Assembly: GCA_028705955.1 (NCBI GenBank)
Contig: JAQWCN010000006.1
Coordinates: 1 to 38,339 of the forward strand
Direction: 5' to 3'
Source: Eubacteriaceae bacterium
GTDB lineage: Bacteria; Bacillota; Clostridia; Eubacteriales; Eubacteriaceae
Length of the DNA stretch: 38,339 bases
Shown: positions 25,646 to 33,584 of the stretch, piece after piece
How the letters are laid out: every line of letters starts with the position of its first letter
Position numbering within the stretch: the stretch's first letter is position 1
The notes under the pieces: model-generated
The model's input: the letters and a program-made list of their open reading frames with translations, nothing else
Told to the model about the DNA's origin: nothing
Database searches by the model: none
Made by a program: the position numbers and the translations under genes

Positions 25646-25717
25646 GGCAATGGAGAGCCGCACATTTTCAAGACGAGAGGTCAGTCGCCACCGTCACGGA
25701 GAATTGTGTGGTTTTTT
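25646..25717 (+). promoter_or_regulatory. Attenuator leader of the G3P dehydrogenase genes
   Basis: GGC (25646-25648) and GCC (25657-25659) bracket AATGGAGA. The 12-mer GGAGAGCCGCAC at 25652-25663 differs from the glpK-leader 12-mer only by two transitions. The terminator's 5' arm CCGCACA (25658-25664) pairs with TGTGTGG (25705-25711) and is followed by T6 (25712-25717). The GCC of the small hairpin and the CCG of the terminator arm overlap, so the two structures exclude each other, as expected for antitermination. The terminator loop of about 40 bases is unusually long. Confidence 0.7.
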
Positions 25718-25760
25718 ATTTATAAAAAATACAATTATTGTTAATCAAGGAGGGTTAATT

Positions 25761-27239
25761 ATGTATGATATCGCTATAATAGGTGCTGGTATCGCCGGTT
25801 CCTACGTAGCCCGGGAGTTATCCCGTTACCAGTTGGATGTCGTTTTACTGGATGGAGAAAATGATGTTGGCAACGAAATTACGATGGCCAACTCAGCGAT
25901 CGTTCACGGTGGTTTTGATGCTCCATCTTATAAGTTAAAGGGAAAATTCAACGCTCCCGGGAACATCATGTACGAAAAAATGTGTCGGGATTTATGTGTT
26001 CCTTATAAACGCACCGGTTCACTTGTCGTCGCTCATACCGAACACGATATGATGACGTTGCATAACCTGTATCAGAACGGCCTCAAAAACGGGGTTCCGG
26101 ATCTGCGCATTATGTTTGAAGATGAAGTTCATGAAATCGAAGAAAATGTTTCACCGGATATTTGCGGTGCTTTGTATTCCGGTACTGCCGGTTTGGTCTC
26201 CCCTTTCGAACTGTGTACAAAAGTTGCTGAAAATGCAGTGGATAATGGTATTACCTTAAAGCTCAATCACATGGTCACCAACATTGCAAAAAAAGATGAT
26301 GGCACTTTTAAAATTGAAACCACTGAAGAAGATATCGAAGCAAGATACGTTGTTAATGCCGGCGGTGTTTATGCCGATGATATTTATAAAATGGTCGGTG
26401 ATCCTTACTTTAAGATTTTAGCCCGTCGTGGAGTTTACTTTATCTTTGATAAAGAAATCGGCGATTTGGTTCACAATGTTATTTTCCCATGCCCGACTAA
26501 AAACGGTAAAGGAATTCTCGTCTCCCCAACCGTCCACGGCAATCTGCTAATCGGTCCAGATGCTATGCCTGTTGATAAAGGTGACATCTGCACAACCCAG
26601 GATCGTTTGGATTATATTAAGGAAAACGCGTTAAAGAACTGTCCGAAACTGGCTCAGTACATGAACAAGATTATCCGTTCCTACGCGGGAACCAGAAACA
26701 CACCAGTAGCAGATACTTACACCACTACTGATGGCGACTTTATTATTGAAGAATCACCGGTCAAAGGTTTTGTCAACTTTGCCGGATATGAATCACCAGG
26801 GCTCACCTCCATTCCTGCTTCAGGATATTATGCTGTCGAAGAAGTTATCCTGCCAATGCTTAAGAAGGATGGGATCGAACCCAAAGAAAATGAAAACTTT
26901 AATCCAAAGACACGTCCGCACATTTATTTTGCAGATCTGCCGGAAGAAGAAAAGAAAGCCCTCATTGCCAAAGATCCAAAATACGGCAAAATCATTTGCC
27001 GCTGTGAAACCGTAACAGAAGCTGAAATTATCGATGTGATTCACAGAAACGTCGGCGCAACAACTGTAAAAGGGGTTAAAAAACGCTGCCGTCCAGGTGC
27101 AGGCCGCTGCCAGGGTGGTTTCTGCTCACCCAGAGTTGTCGAAATTCTGGCCCGTGAACTCGGATGTGAAATGGATGATATCATGTATGATGCCAAGGAT
27201 AAGGGTTATATCCTTAAGGGCAGAACAAAAGAAATTTAA
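25761..27239 (+). CDS. GlpA/GlpO-like glycerol-3-phosphate dehydrogenase
   Basis: A 492-residue FAD protein of the DAO/GlpA family. GAGIAGSYVARELSR (about 8-22) is the FAD fold. The last ~100 residues form a BFD-like [2Fe-2S] domain with CRC and, about 33 residues on, CRPGAGRCQGGFC. It probably oxidises glycerol-3-phosphate to dihydroxyacetone phosphate, and GlpK and GlpP next door support the substrate. The start at 25761 follows AAGGAGGG. A longer in-frame start at 25644 is rejected because it would lie across the leader terminator. It has no membrane segment. It forms a set with the next two genes, as seen in Thermotoga and many Clostridia. Confidence 0.85.
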   Translation: MYDIAIIGAGIAGSYVARELSRYQLDVVLLDGENDVGNEITMANSAIVHGGFDAPSYKLKGKFNAPGNIMYEKMCRDLCVPYKRTGSLVVAHTEHDMMTLHNLYQNGLKNGVPDLRIMFEDEVHEIEENVSPDICGALYSGTAGLVSPFELCTKVAENAVDNGITLKLNHMVTNIAKKDDGTFKIETTEEDIEARYVVNAGGVYADDIYKMVGDPYFKILARRGVYFIFDKEIGDLVHNVIFPCPTKNGKGILVSPTVHGNLLIGPDAMPVDKGDICTTQDRLDYIKENALKNCPKLAQYMNKIIRSYAGTRNTPVADTYTTTDGDFIIEESPVKGFVNFAGYESPGLTSIPASGYYAVEEVILPMLKKDGIEPKENENFNPKTRPHIYFADLPEEEKKALIAKDPKYGKIICRCETVTEAEIIDVIHRNVGATTVKGVKKRCRPGAGRCQGGFCSPRVVEILARELGCEMDDIMYDAKDKGYILKGRTKEI

Positions 27240-27257
27240 CGGGGAGGATGCTAAACA

Positions 27258-28529
27258 ATGATTTATGATGTTGTTATTTTAGGCGGAGGCCCTGCGGGTC
27301 TTGCTGCTGCTGTCGAAGCAAAAAAAGAAGGCGCGGAAAAAGTGCTGATTCTGGAACGTGACCGTGAATTAGGTGGAATCTTAAACCAATGTATTCACAA
27401 TGGTTTTGGACTGCATACTTTTAAAGAACAATTAACCGGCCCGGAATATGCTGAACGGTATATTGATATGGCCAAAGAAGCCAATATTCCATATGAACTC
27501 AACACCATGGTTCTCGATATGGAAGACAAAGGCGATACCAAATTGATCCACGCGATCAATGAAGAAAAAGGATATCAGGCCATTGAAACCAAAGCCGTTG
27601 TTCTGACCATGGGCTGCCGGGAACGGACAGCCGGTGCCATTGGCATCCCGGGCTTCCGTCCTGCTGGCGTGTTTACTGCCGGAACAGCTCAACGCTTCAT
27701 TAACATGGAAGGTTATATGACCGGCAAAGAAGTGGTTATTCTGGGTTCTGGCGATATCGGTCTGATTATGGCCCGCCGGATGACTCTGGAAGGTGCCCAT
27801 GTTAAAGCCGTTTGTGAAATTATGCCTTATTCCAATGGATTAACCAGAAACATTGTACAATGTCTGGAAGATTACGATATTCCTTTGAAACTTTCCCATA
27901 CCATTACCTTTATCCATGGCAAAGACCGGATCGAAGGCGTTACGGTGATGAAAGTGGATGACAAACTCAAACCGATTCCGGGTACCGATGAATTCATTCC
28001 TTGCGACACCTTGTTGCTCTCAGTTGGATTGATTCCGGAAAATGAAATTTCCCGGGGCGCCGGCGTTGAAATCGACCGCCGCACCAACGGACCTGTCGTT
28101 ACTGAAATGCGTGAAACCAGTATTCCTGGCGTATTTGCCAGTGGCAATGTGGTTCATGTCCACGATTTGGTCGACTTTGTGTCAGAAGAATCTGAACTGG
28201 CCGGCAAAGGTGCCGCCCGCTACATCAAAGGCCATTTGGAATCCGACAAGAATTATGACACGGTTAATGGTGACGGGATCAGCTATGTTGTTCCCCAGCA
28301 TGTCACGGTTGGCAATATCGATAAAGATTTGACGTTCTACATGCGTGTCCGGAAAGTCTTTGCCGATTCAGTCGTGAATGCTTACATTGGCGATAAGAAA
28401 ATTGCGACAAAGAAAGCACCAAAATTTGTCCCGGCTGAAATGGTCAATTTTAAAATTAAAAAATCTGTTCTGGAAGAAAATCCAGATGGCGAAATTACAT
28501 TCGTCGTGGAACCGAAGGAGGCTAAATAA
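27258..28529 (+). CDS. NAD(P)/FAD oxidoreductase of the G3P set
   Basis: A 423-residue pyridine-nucleotide-disulfide-type flavoprotein. GGGPAGLAAAVEAKKEG (about 9-25) binds FAD, and GSGDIGLIMARRMTLEGA (about 158-175) is a second dinucleotide fold, presumably for NAD(P). MGCRERTAGA is conserved in this branch. The C-terminus (about 340-423) has a small beta-rich domain of unknown role. Placed 18 bases after the GlpA-like gene and two bases before the DUF1667 gene, it probably moves electrons from G3P oxidation to NAD(P). GGGGAGG lies ten bases before the ATG. Confidence 0.8.
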   Translation: MIYDVVILGGGPAGLAAAVEAKKEGAEKVLILERDRELGGILNQCIHNGFGLHTFKEQLTGPEYAERYIDMAKEANIPYELNTMVLDMEDKGDTKLIHAINEEKGYQAIETKAVVLTMGCRERTAGAIGIPGFRPAGVFTAGTAQRFINMEGYMTGKEVVILGSGDIGLIMARRMTLEGAHVKAVCEIMPYSNGLTRNIVQCLEDYDIPLKLSHTITFIHGKDRIEGVTVMKVDDKLKPIPGTDEFIPCDTLLLSVGLIPENEISRGAGVEIDRRTNGPVVTEMRETSIPGVFASGNVVHVHDLVDFVSEESELAGKGAARYIKGHLESDKNYDTVNGDGISYVVPQHVTVGNIDKDLTFYMRVRKVFADSVVNAYIGDKKIATKKAPKFVPAEMVNFKIKKSVLEENPDGEITFVVEPKEAK

Positions 28530-28531
28530 TT

Positions 28532-28891
28532 ATGAAGAAAAATATAATCTGTATTTCATGCCCAATCGGATGCCATCTCACCGTTGAAGGTTCAGACGGT
28601 AACTATACCGTAACGGGTAATACATGTAAAAACGGGGAAATCTACGGGATTCAGGAAATGACGAATCCGCAGCGTGTGGTTCCCTCGACCGTTATCATTA
28701 AAGGGGCAATGCTCACCCGCTTGCCCGTCAAAACAGCGGATACGATTCCCAAGGCTAAGATCTTTGATGCCATGAAGGAAATTGATAAGGTTGTCGTTAA
28801 GGCTCCAATAAAGATGGGCGATGTTGTCCTGAAGGATGTCTGCGGCACCGGCGTTGACGTTGTTGCTACCAAGTCTATGCCTGCTGTTTAA
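28532..28891 (+). CDS. DUF1667 Cys-motif protein
   Basis: A 119-residue protein of the DUF1667 family, which is known for conserved CxxC pairs. Four cysteines, C7, C10, C14 and C32, form a probable Fe-S or zinc site; C104 (VCGTGV) is a fifth. No signal peptide. The rest is a compact beta-rich domain (PVKTADTIPKAKIFDAM is typical). It always travels with the two flavoproteins upstream in Clostridia and Thermotoga as far as I know, so it is probably a third subunit. Its role (electron transfer or assembly) is not established. AAGGAGG overlaps the previous stop. Confidence 0.85.
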   Translation: MKKNIICISCPIGCHLTVEGSDGNYTVTGNTCKNGEIYGIQEMTNPQRVVPSTVIIKGAMLTRLPVKTADTIPKAKIFDAMKEIDKVVVKAPIKMGDVVLKDVCGTGVDVVATKSMPAV

Positions 28892-28940
28892 ACCTTTCTT
28901 TACAGCGACATAACATATTTTTATTACACTCCATAACAAA

Positions 28941-28969
28941 AGGGTCCTTGATTTTTCAAGGGCTCTTTT
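28941..28969 (+). terminator. Terminator of the G3P gene set
   Basis: An 11-pair stem (28941-28951 with 28956-28966, two of the pairs wobble) with a TTTT loop runs into TTTTAATTTT. Confidence 0.75.
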
Positions 28970-29021
28970 AATTTTCTCATTCTCTTAGATATAAGGAAGT
29001 CTCTATCCTTTCGGTGTAATA

Positions 29022-29051
29022 AAAAAATCCTGATTAAAATCAGGATTTTTT
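29022..29051. terminator. Bidirectional terminator before the lipoprotein gene end
   Basis: A perfect 14-base stem (29022-29035 with 29038-29051) with a two-base gap, beginning A6 and ending T6. It lies 38 bases beyond the stop of the minus-strand lipoprotein gene and can act on both strands. Confidence 0.82.
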
Positions 29052-29089
29052 GTTATTGCTAACCCCTTTCATTCAAGGCGTTTCCGTGA

Positions 29090-29731
29090 TCAGGATCCCG
29101 TATAATTGAAAGGTGTATTATTGAAATAAACAACTGAATCTGAAGCGGAGTTCATTTTTATTTCAAATTTCTTTTCTTTTCCATCTTTGTCTTTTGTTGT
29201 CAGTGTACCACTCAGCCCGTCCCCATCTTTCGGGGTTGAAATGGTAAAGGTTGCATCTCCGGTATTGCCGTCAATGCTCCAGGTGATAATCTTTTCATTG
29301 GTGTCAATACTAATGGTATTTTTGCCATCTTCTGACTGATAGGATCCCCGGATATTTTGCAAAAGGATCCGGTCGACACTGGTCAGATCCTGGGCTTTTG
29401 CTTCCTTAATCGTGTATTTTGCTTCTGCAACCGGCCCCTTAGCGCCATTGTCGTAGGCTCTCGCTTTAAGCGTCGCGCTGTAGTTGATGTAAAGCTTTTT
29501 GTCTTTGTCATATTTATAACTGTCGTACGTTGGATCGGAACCATCGAGGGTATAATAAATCACGGTCGCACTGTCTCCGCCATCTGCCGTCAGTTCAACA
29601 ACCTGCTCACCGGTATACTCCCCGGCCTTTAAGGAAATGGTTGTTTTCAAACTCCTGCCACAACCTGCTATAATCAGGACAAGAGCCATTGCCATCACTC
29701 CCGCTAAAACCGTTTTGGATACTTTTTTCAT
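29090..29731 (-). CDS. Lipoprotein with chitobiase-C-terminal-like domain
   Basis: A 213-residue secreted protein. The signal ends in LIIAGC with C24 as the lipid-modified residue. Residues ~30-110 resemble the CHB_HEX_C_1/Fn3-associated repeat (YYTLDGSDPTYDS, then ATLKARAYDNG and AEAKYTI). This repeat is often found in cell-surface and carbohydrate-active proteins as a structural module. Residues ~115-213 form a second, beta-rich domain I do not recognise. GAGGTGAGAG precedes the start, and a TATAAT -10 lies about 45 bases upstream without a clear -35. It is a stand-alone gene of unknown function. Confidence 0.72.
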   Translation of the reverse strand: MKKVSKTVLAGVMAMALVLIIAGCGRSLKTTISLKAGEYTGEQVVELTADGGDSATVIYYTLDGSDPTYDSYKYDKDKKLYINYSATLKARAYDNGAKGPVAEAKYTIKEAKAQDLTSVDRILLQNIRGSYQSEDGKNTISIDTNEKIITWSIDGNTGDATFTISTPKDGDGLSGTLTTKDKDGKEKKFEIKMNSASDSVVYFNNTPFNYTGS

Positions 29732-29833
29732 TCTTCTCTCACCTCATTCATCTTCTTTGATTGTTATTATAACTTTTTTCAAAGAAAAATAAAAGGTTTG
29801 AAGTATATCTATCTTGTAACAATCTTGTAATAC

Positions 29834-30247
29834 TTAGAGCAGATCCGCCGCCTTAAAAATAATCCCCTGACAAAATTTTAAATTTTCCGATGGCTGATTG
29901 TCGATAATTTCAAAACATTGGTGAGGAATATCCGTTTGATAAGACCAAACATAGGGGCCTTTACACCAGTTAACCTGAATGGATTTTGCCTTTGCTTTTG
30001 CCCGTCTGGCATGAATACAGTCACAGGGACATTCTTCAAATAAACCATCTTCTGTCAGGTAAATGCTGCCCCCATTATTGGTTGAGCATTCTGCTTCAAT
30101 TGCGCCGTGAAGCACTGTCGTATCATCTGATTTTCCAAAAACAATAATGAGGCCGGCACGTGCCGCTTCGTCGATCTCGGCCGGAGTGATTTCTTTTTTA
30201 TATTCACGCCCATTGAACTGTTGTACAAATGCATCGATTGTTTTCAT
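29834..30247 (-). CDS. Small Cys-rich protein of unknown function
   Basis: A 137-residue cytoplasmic protein without recognised domains. It has a helical N-terminus and the stretch FGKSDDTTVLHGAIEAE. A cysteine group follows in FEECPCDCIHARRAKAKAKS, with further cysteines in VNWCKG, HQCFEI and LKFCQG. The pattern could bind a metal. The start at 30247 is chosen because GGGAGG lies eight bases before it. In-frame ATG codons at 30253 and 30328 exist; the latter would overlap the M23 terminator region. No terminator is visible after it. Confidence 0.6.
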   Translation of the reverse strand: MKTIDAFVQQFNGREYKKEITPAEIDEAARAGLIIVFGKSDDTTVLHGAIEAECSTNNGGSIYLTEDGLFEECPCDCIHARRAKAKAKSIQVNWCKGPYVWSYQTDIPHQCFEIIDNQPSENLKFCQGIIFKAADLL

Positions 30248-30316
30248 AATCATTGCCTCCCTGAGTATTTCTTCTATTCTATCAAATTTTAGGGCATAAT
30301 AACACCCCATCCGCAT

Positions 30317-30346
30317 AAAAAAAGCCACCTGGCGGTGGCAATTTTT
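30317..30346 (-). terminator. Terminator after the M23 peptidase gene
   Basis: GCCACC (30324-30329) pairs with GGTGGC (30334-30339) around a four-base loop, with A7 on one flank and T7 on the other. It abuts the M23 stop codon and works on the minus strand, probably on both. Confidence 0.85.
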
Positions 30347-31486
30347 TTATTGGTATTGGAACTGGCCAGAGTACTGAGGGAAGTAACTGATCGGGTCCAC
30401 ATTCTGTTTATCAACAATAAAGTTAAAGTGAAGATGCGGCCCCGTGGAGTTTCCGGTTGACCCTTCGTAGCCAATCACATCTCCTTTTTTGACCTGGGCA
30501 CCCTGGGTTGTATTGATACTCTGCATATGACCGTAGCTGCTGCCCACACTATGACCATTGGAATCTGTCCCATGGTCAATGGCCACAAAGTTTCCGTAGC
30601 CGCCATTTTCTCCCGCCTGGGTAACCGTTCCGTCTGCCATGGCAAGAATCGGTGTCCCGGCGTCCGCTCCAATATCCACGCCTTCGTGATAGGCGGTACC
30701 GACACCCCCGGTGGATTCGGATCCCCGGTAACCAAACGGACTGGTAATAATAAAAGCTTTGGCGTTATTGGTATCAATCGGCCAGCCATAATCCCCAAAG
30801 GCCATCCCATTCAGTCCAAATTTTTCAGCTACAGCAGCCCCTGCTGCTTTTTCCTGATTATATTCATCATTCAATTTGGTCAGCTGGGCATTCTGCTGAT
30901 TTTTGGCTGTTTCCAGACTCGTTTTGGCATCTTCCTGGGTTTTCTTGGCCTGTTCTGCCTGCGTTTTTTCTGCATTCAAATCCGAATTTTTCGACGCGAT
31001 CTCGTTCTTCGTCGCTTCCAACTGGCTGACCGCATCCCGGTCTGCCGACATAATGGATTTTACATTACTGATCCGAGACAAAAGTTCTGTAAAATTTTTG
31101 GATGAAAACAAAATTTCCATATACCCGTCGGAACCGTACATGTACATCACGCGGATCCGTTCTTCCAGAGCTTTTTCCTGTTCGTCCTGGCGGGCCTGGG
31201 CTTCATCAATTTCTGCCTGGGTCCCGGCCATTTTGGTATCCAGATCTGAAATTTGCTGGTTGAGCGTATCAACCAGTGTGTTGATCTGGCTAATTTGGTC
31301 TTCCGTACTCTTCATCTGGGTTTGAATATCTTTAATGGAGTCCTGGGTCGAACTCATTTTGCTTTGAATATCTTTTAATTGCTGCACTGCCGCGTTTAGA
31401 CTGCTGTTATCCTCGGCAAAAACCACACTCATACAAGAACAAATGCACAGGATACTGAGAAGCACAGCGCTGATTTTTTTTACCAT
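30347..31486 (-). CDS. Secreted coiled-coil M23 peptidase (EnvC/PcsB-like)
   Basis: A 379-residue secreted protein. A signal peptide probably cleaves at VFA/ED (about 24/25). Residues ~27-230 form a long coiled coil rich in Q, K, D and E. The C-terminal M23 domain has the zinc ligands in YHEGVDIGADAG, SYGHM and GPHLHF. Proteins of this layout cut peptidoglycan during division and are activated through FtsX, whose gene lies 42 bases upstream. With an intact HxxxD and HLH it should be an active endopeptidase rather than a pure activator. GAGG precedes the ATG. Confidence 0.88.
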   Translation of the reverse strand: MVKKISAVLLSILCICSCMSVVFAEDNSSLNAAVQQLKDIQSKMSSTQDSIKDIQTQMKSTEDQISQINTLVDTLNQQISDLDTKMAGTQAEIDEAQARQDEQEKALEERIRVMYMYGSDGYMEILFSSKNFTELLSRISNVKSIMSADRDAVSQLEATKNEIASKNSDLNAEKTQAEQAKKTQEDAKTSLETAKNQQNAQLTKLNDEYNQEKAAGAAVAEKFGLNGMAFGDYGWPIDTNNAKAFIITSPFGYRGSESTGGVGTAYHEGVDIGADAGTPILAMADGTVTQAGENGGYGNFVAIDHGTDSNGHSVGSSYGHMQSINTTQGAQVKKGDVIGYEGSTGNSTGPHLHFNFIVDKQNVDPISYFPQYSGQFQYQ

Positions 31487-31528
31487 TCACAAAACCTCTT
31501 CCACACTAAATGATTAAGCCATTCCAGA

Positions 31529-32458
31529 TTACACATCCAGAAATTTTCGCATTGAAAACAAACTGCCGATCGATCCGATAATAACACCGTAAAGCACACA
31601 GAAAAGTGAAATCTGAGACATCAGCGTCCCGGGAGCAACAAGATCACTGTTCATTGGTAAATAGACGGAATGCTGAACGTAGGCAATCAAGTAATAATAT
31701 CCGGTACGAATGAGCAAGACGGCCACCAGTGCTCCCAGGCATCCCAGTAATGTCCCTTCCAAAACGAAGGGCACCCGGATATACCAGTTTGGCGCGCCCA
31801 CATAGCGCATCACGCGAATTTCCCGGCGCCTGGCGAAACACGTCAGCTTGATGGTGTTATAAATAATAAAGAGGGAAACAACGGAAAGAATCACGATGAG
31901 CACACCACAGAAAATATTGGTGAAATGACTGAAAGACACCAATGCGTTCACGTATTCTTCCCCGTACTTCACATAGTCCACCCCGTCTGCCGTCAAACTT
32001 GAAGCGTAATTTTTGACTTCCCCGATCTGGCCGGCGTCAGATATTTTGACATCAAATGAAGCGGCCATGGGGTTATTGCTGCTGTTGTAGCCGCTGAGCA
32101 ACCCCGAATAGCCCTGAAGGCTGCTTGAAAAATCATTCAGTGCCTGATCTGCACTGACAAAGGTCACCTCTGACACATTTTGATGGGTCCGGAGTTTGTC
32201 TGAAACAGTATCGACCTGTTCCTGAGTCGTCCCGCTTTTCATGTAGACTTTCAGTTCCAGTGCCGATTCCACGTTGGTGGTAATGTGTTCCAGATTGACC
32301 GAAAAAATAACAAAAATGCCCAGAATAATGAGCGCTGCCACTATGGAAAGTATCGACGCGACGCTCATGACATTATTGCGTTCAATACTCTGTGTTGTAT
32401 CCCTGACGATACTTTTTAAAAAGGAGAAAAAGTGTGATTCCTTTTGTTTCTTTCCCAA
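31529..32458 (-). CDS. ftsX: Cell-division protein FtsX
   Basis: A 309-residue membrane protein. One N-terminal helix (about 32-54) is followed by an extracytoplasmic loop (~55-180) and three more helices (near 186-208, 232-255 and 282-303). RREIRVMRYVGAP before the second-last pair is the family signature. FtsX with FtsE signals to peptidoglycan hydrolases outside the cell, here most likely the M23 protein next door. The start is TTG, with AGGGA about seven bases upstream. FtsE, normally directly upstream, is absent: the preceding 220 bases are non-coding and the next gene is DUF1638. Confidence 0.9.
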   Translation of the reverse strand: MGKKQKESHFFSFLKSIVRDTTQSIERNNVMSVASILSIVAALIILGIFVIFSVNLEHITTNVESALELKVYMKSGTTQEQVDTVSDKLRTHQNVSEVTFVSADQALNDFSSSLQGYSGLLSGYNSSNNPMAASFDVKISDAGQIGEVKNYASSLTADGVDYVKYGEEYVNALVSFSHFTNIFCGVLIVILSVVSLFIIYNTIKLTCFARRREIRVMRYVGAPNWYIRVPFVLEGTLLGCLGALVAVLLIRTGYYYLIAYVQHSVYLPMNSDLVAPGTLMSQISLFCVLYGVIIGSIGSLFSMRKFLDV

Positions 32459-32504
32459 ATGAGTTCCCTGCCATTTCTATAGTAAATGATGATCGGTATC
32501 CGTT

Positions 32505-32556
32505 ACAAAAGCCTGTTGAATAAAAAAAAGTCTGACGATGAGACCCTGGCTTTTGT
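32505..32556 (-). promoter_or_regulatory. Nested hairpin upstream of ftsX
   Basis: ACAAAAGCC (32505-32513) and GGCTTTTGT (32548-32556) form a perfect nine-base outer stem. Inside it, AGTCT (32529-32533) and AGACC (32541-32545) form a small stem whose minus-strand transcript is followed by U8 (32522-32529). The small hairpin with its U run looks like a weak terminator held inside a larger stem, about 50 bases before the ftsX start. Confidence 0.45.
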
Positions 32557-32681
32557 AAATCTTTTATCTAATTATATCCAAATTGTAACATAATTATCTA
32601 ATCTTTTCAACCGGCAACTGAAATTCTTAAGCAGTCCTCGGGGCAGCGTCTTCTTCAGCCCGTTTAAAACACCGCATTCCG

Positions 32682-33365
32682 TCAGGAAAAATCATCATAA
32701 GTCGTTTGTGTTCCCGGTTTTTTAATAATAAAACGGCTGTCCCACTGCCCGCTAACCAGCCGTTTCAACAGAGAAATATCTCCGGCAATACCCCTGGGCT
32801 TCAAGCCAAGACGCCTGGCCAACTGGCCGACGCGGTGCTTTTCCTGAGCAAAGGCATAAGCGCCGGTGTCGATTAAGAACAGCGCCTGATACCCTCCGTA
32901 AACCGCCCGGATCCAGTCTTCCATTTTTTTCGGGCCATACTGTCTGGCTACAGCGTCCAGGGATTTTTCCAGACTTTTTTCACCATTGAGCCACCCCCGG
33001 GTCAAAAAATATCCCCGGGTCCGCAGCCGCTCCAAATCAGGCTGGTTGTTTAACAACAAGGCAATACAATCCGCAGCTCTTGGAATCACCAGCCGCGCAT
33101 TGTCGCTTTTGATGCCCACCAAACCGCCCCCGCAGCACCCATATGCCAAAAGAATGGTATCCGCCTGCGTTTGGCTGTCGATGGTTTGCTGAATCATCTT
33201 GCGCATCTCATCCGGTGTGTCGTGTTTGACTGGAAGCCACCGCACTGCCAAACTGGAATGACAGGTTTCCATCGCTGCTGCCAGCTCGTCTTTTAGCGTT
33301 ACACAGGCGACAACGATCTGCCGTTCCAATTTTTTATTCCCGCTCTCTGAATCTTTTTTATTCAT
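32682..33365 (-). CDS. DUF1638 family protein
   Basis: A 227-residue protein with the DUF1638 hallmarks ILLAYGCCGGGLVGIKS and LVIPRAADCIALLL, plus VACVTLKDEL at the start and ALFLIDTG in the second half. The function is unknown. In methanogens and acetogens the family often lies beside corrinoid methyltransferase or dehydratase-type genes, and the conserved cysteines suggest metal or cofactor binding (inference). No ribosome-binding site precedes the ATG: the upstream sequence is TATACTTTATAATT, which looks more like a -10 region, so the message may have a very short leader. The gene diverges from the HgdB-like gene. Confidence 0.82.
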   Translation of the reverse strand: MNKKDSESGNKKLERQIVVACVTLKDELAAAMETCHSSLAVRWLPVKHDTPDEMRKMIQQTIDSQTQADTILLAYGCCGGGLVGIKSDNARLVIPRAADCIALLLNNQPDLERLRTRGYFLTRGWLNGEKSLEKSLDAVARQYGPKKMEDWIRAVYGGYQALFLIDTGAYAFAQEKHRVGQLARRLGLKPRGIAGDISLLKRLVSGQWDSRFIIKKPGTQTTYDDFS

Positions 33366-33471
33366 AATTATAAAGTATATAAAAAAAACCTGACTTTTAC
33401 ATTAAATCCCCTGTTCTGTTGGATTGAAACCTGTATCCATCTTTTATTCCTTCTCCCTTTTTGCTATAATG

Positions 33472-33480
33472 AATTTGAAA
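33472..33480 (+). promoter_or_regulatory. Extended -10 promoter of the hgdB-like operon
   Basis: TGC-TATAAT is an extended -10 box with a perfect hexamer and no clear -35 at 17 bases. Transcription should start near 33487, about 98 bases before the TTG start of the first gene. Confidence 0.5.
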
Positions 33481-33584
33481 ATGATATGGACAGATCGACG
33501 CCTTGCGTCCTGTTTTTATAAAATCACAATTTTAAATGCTGTTTATTCTCAACCGGATAGACACGCCATCATAAAGGAGTTTTT

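Noticed and set aside
25644-25760. A 39-residue N-terminal extension of the GlpA-like protein.
   Set aside because: It would be translated across the leader terminator, and a good ribosome-binding site and the conserved FAD-fold start lie at 25761.
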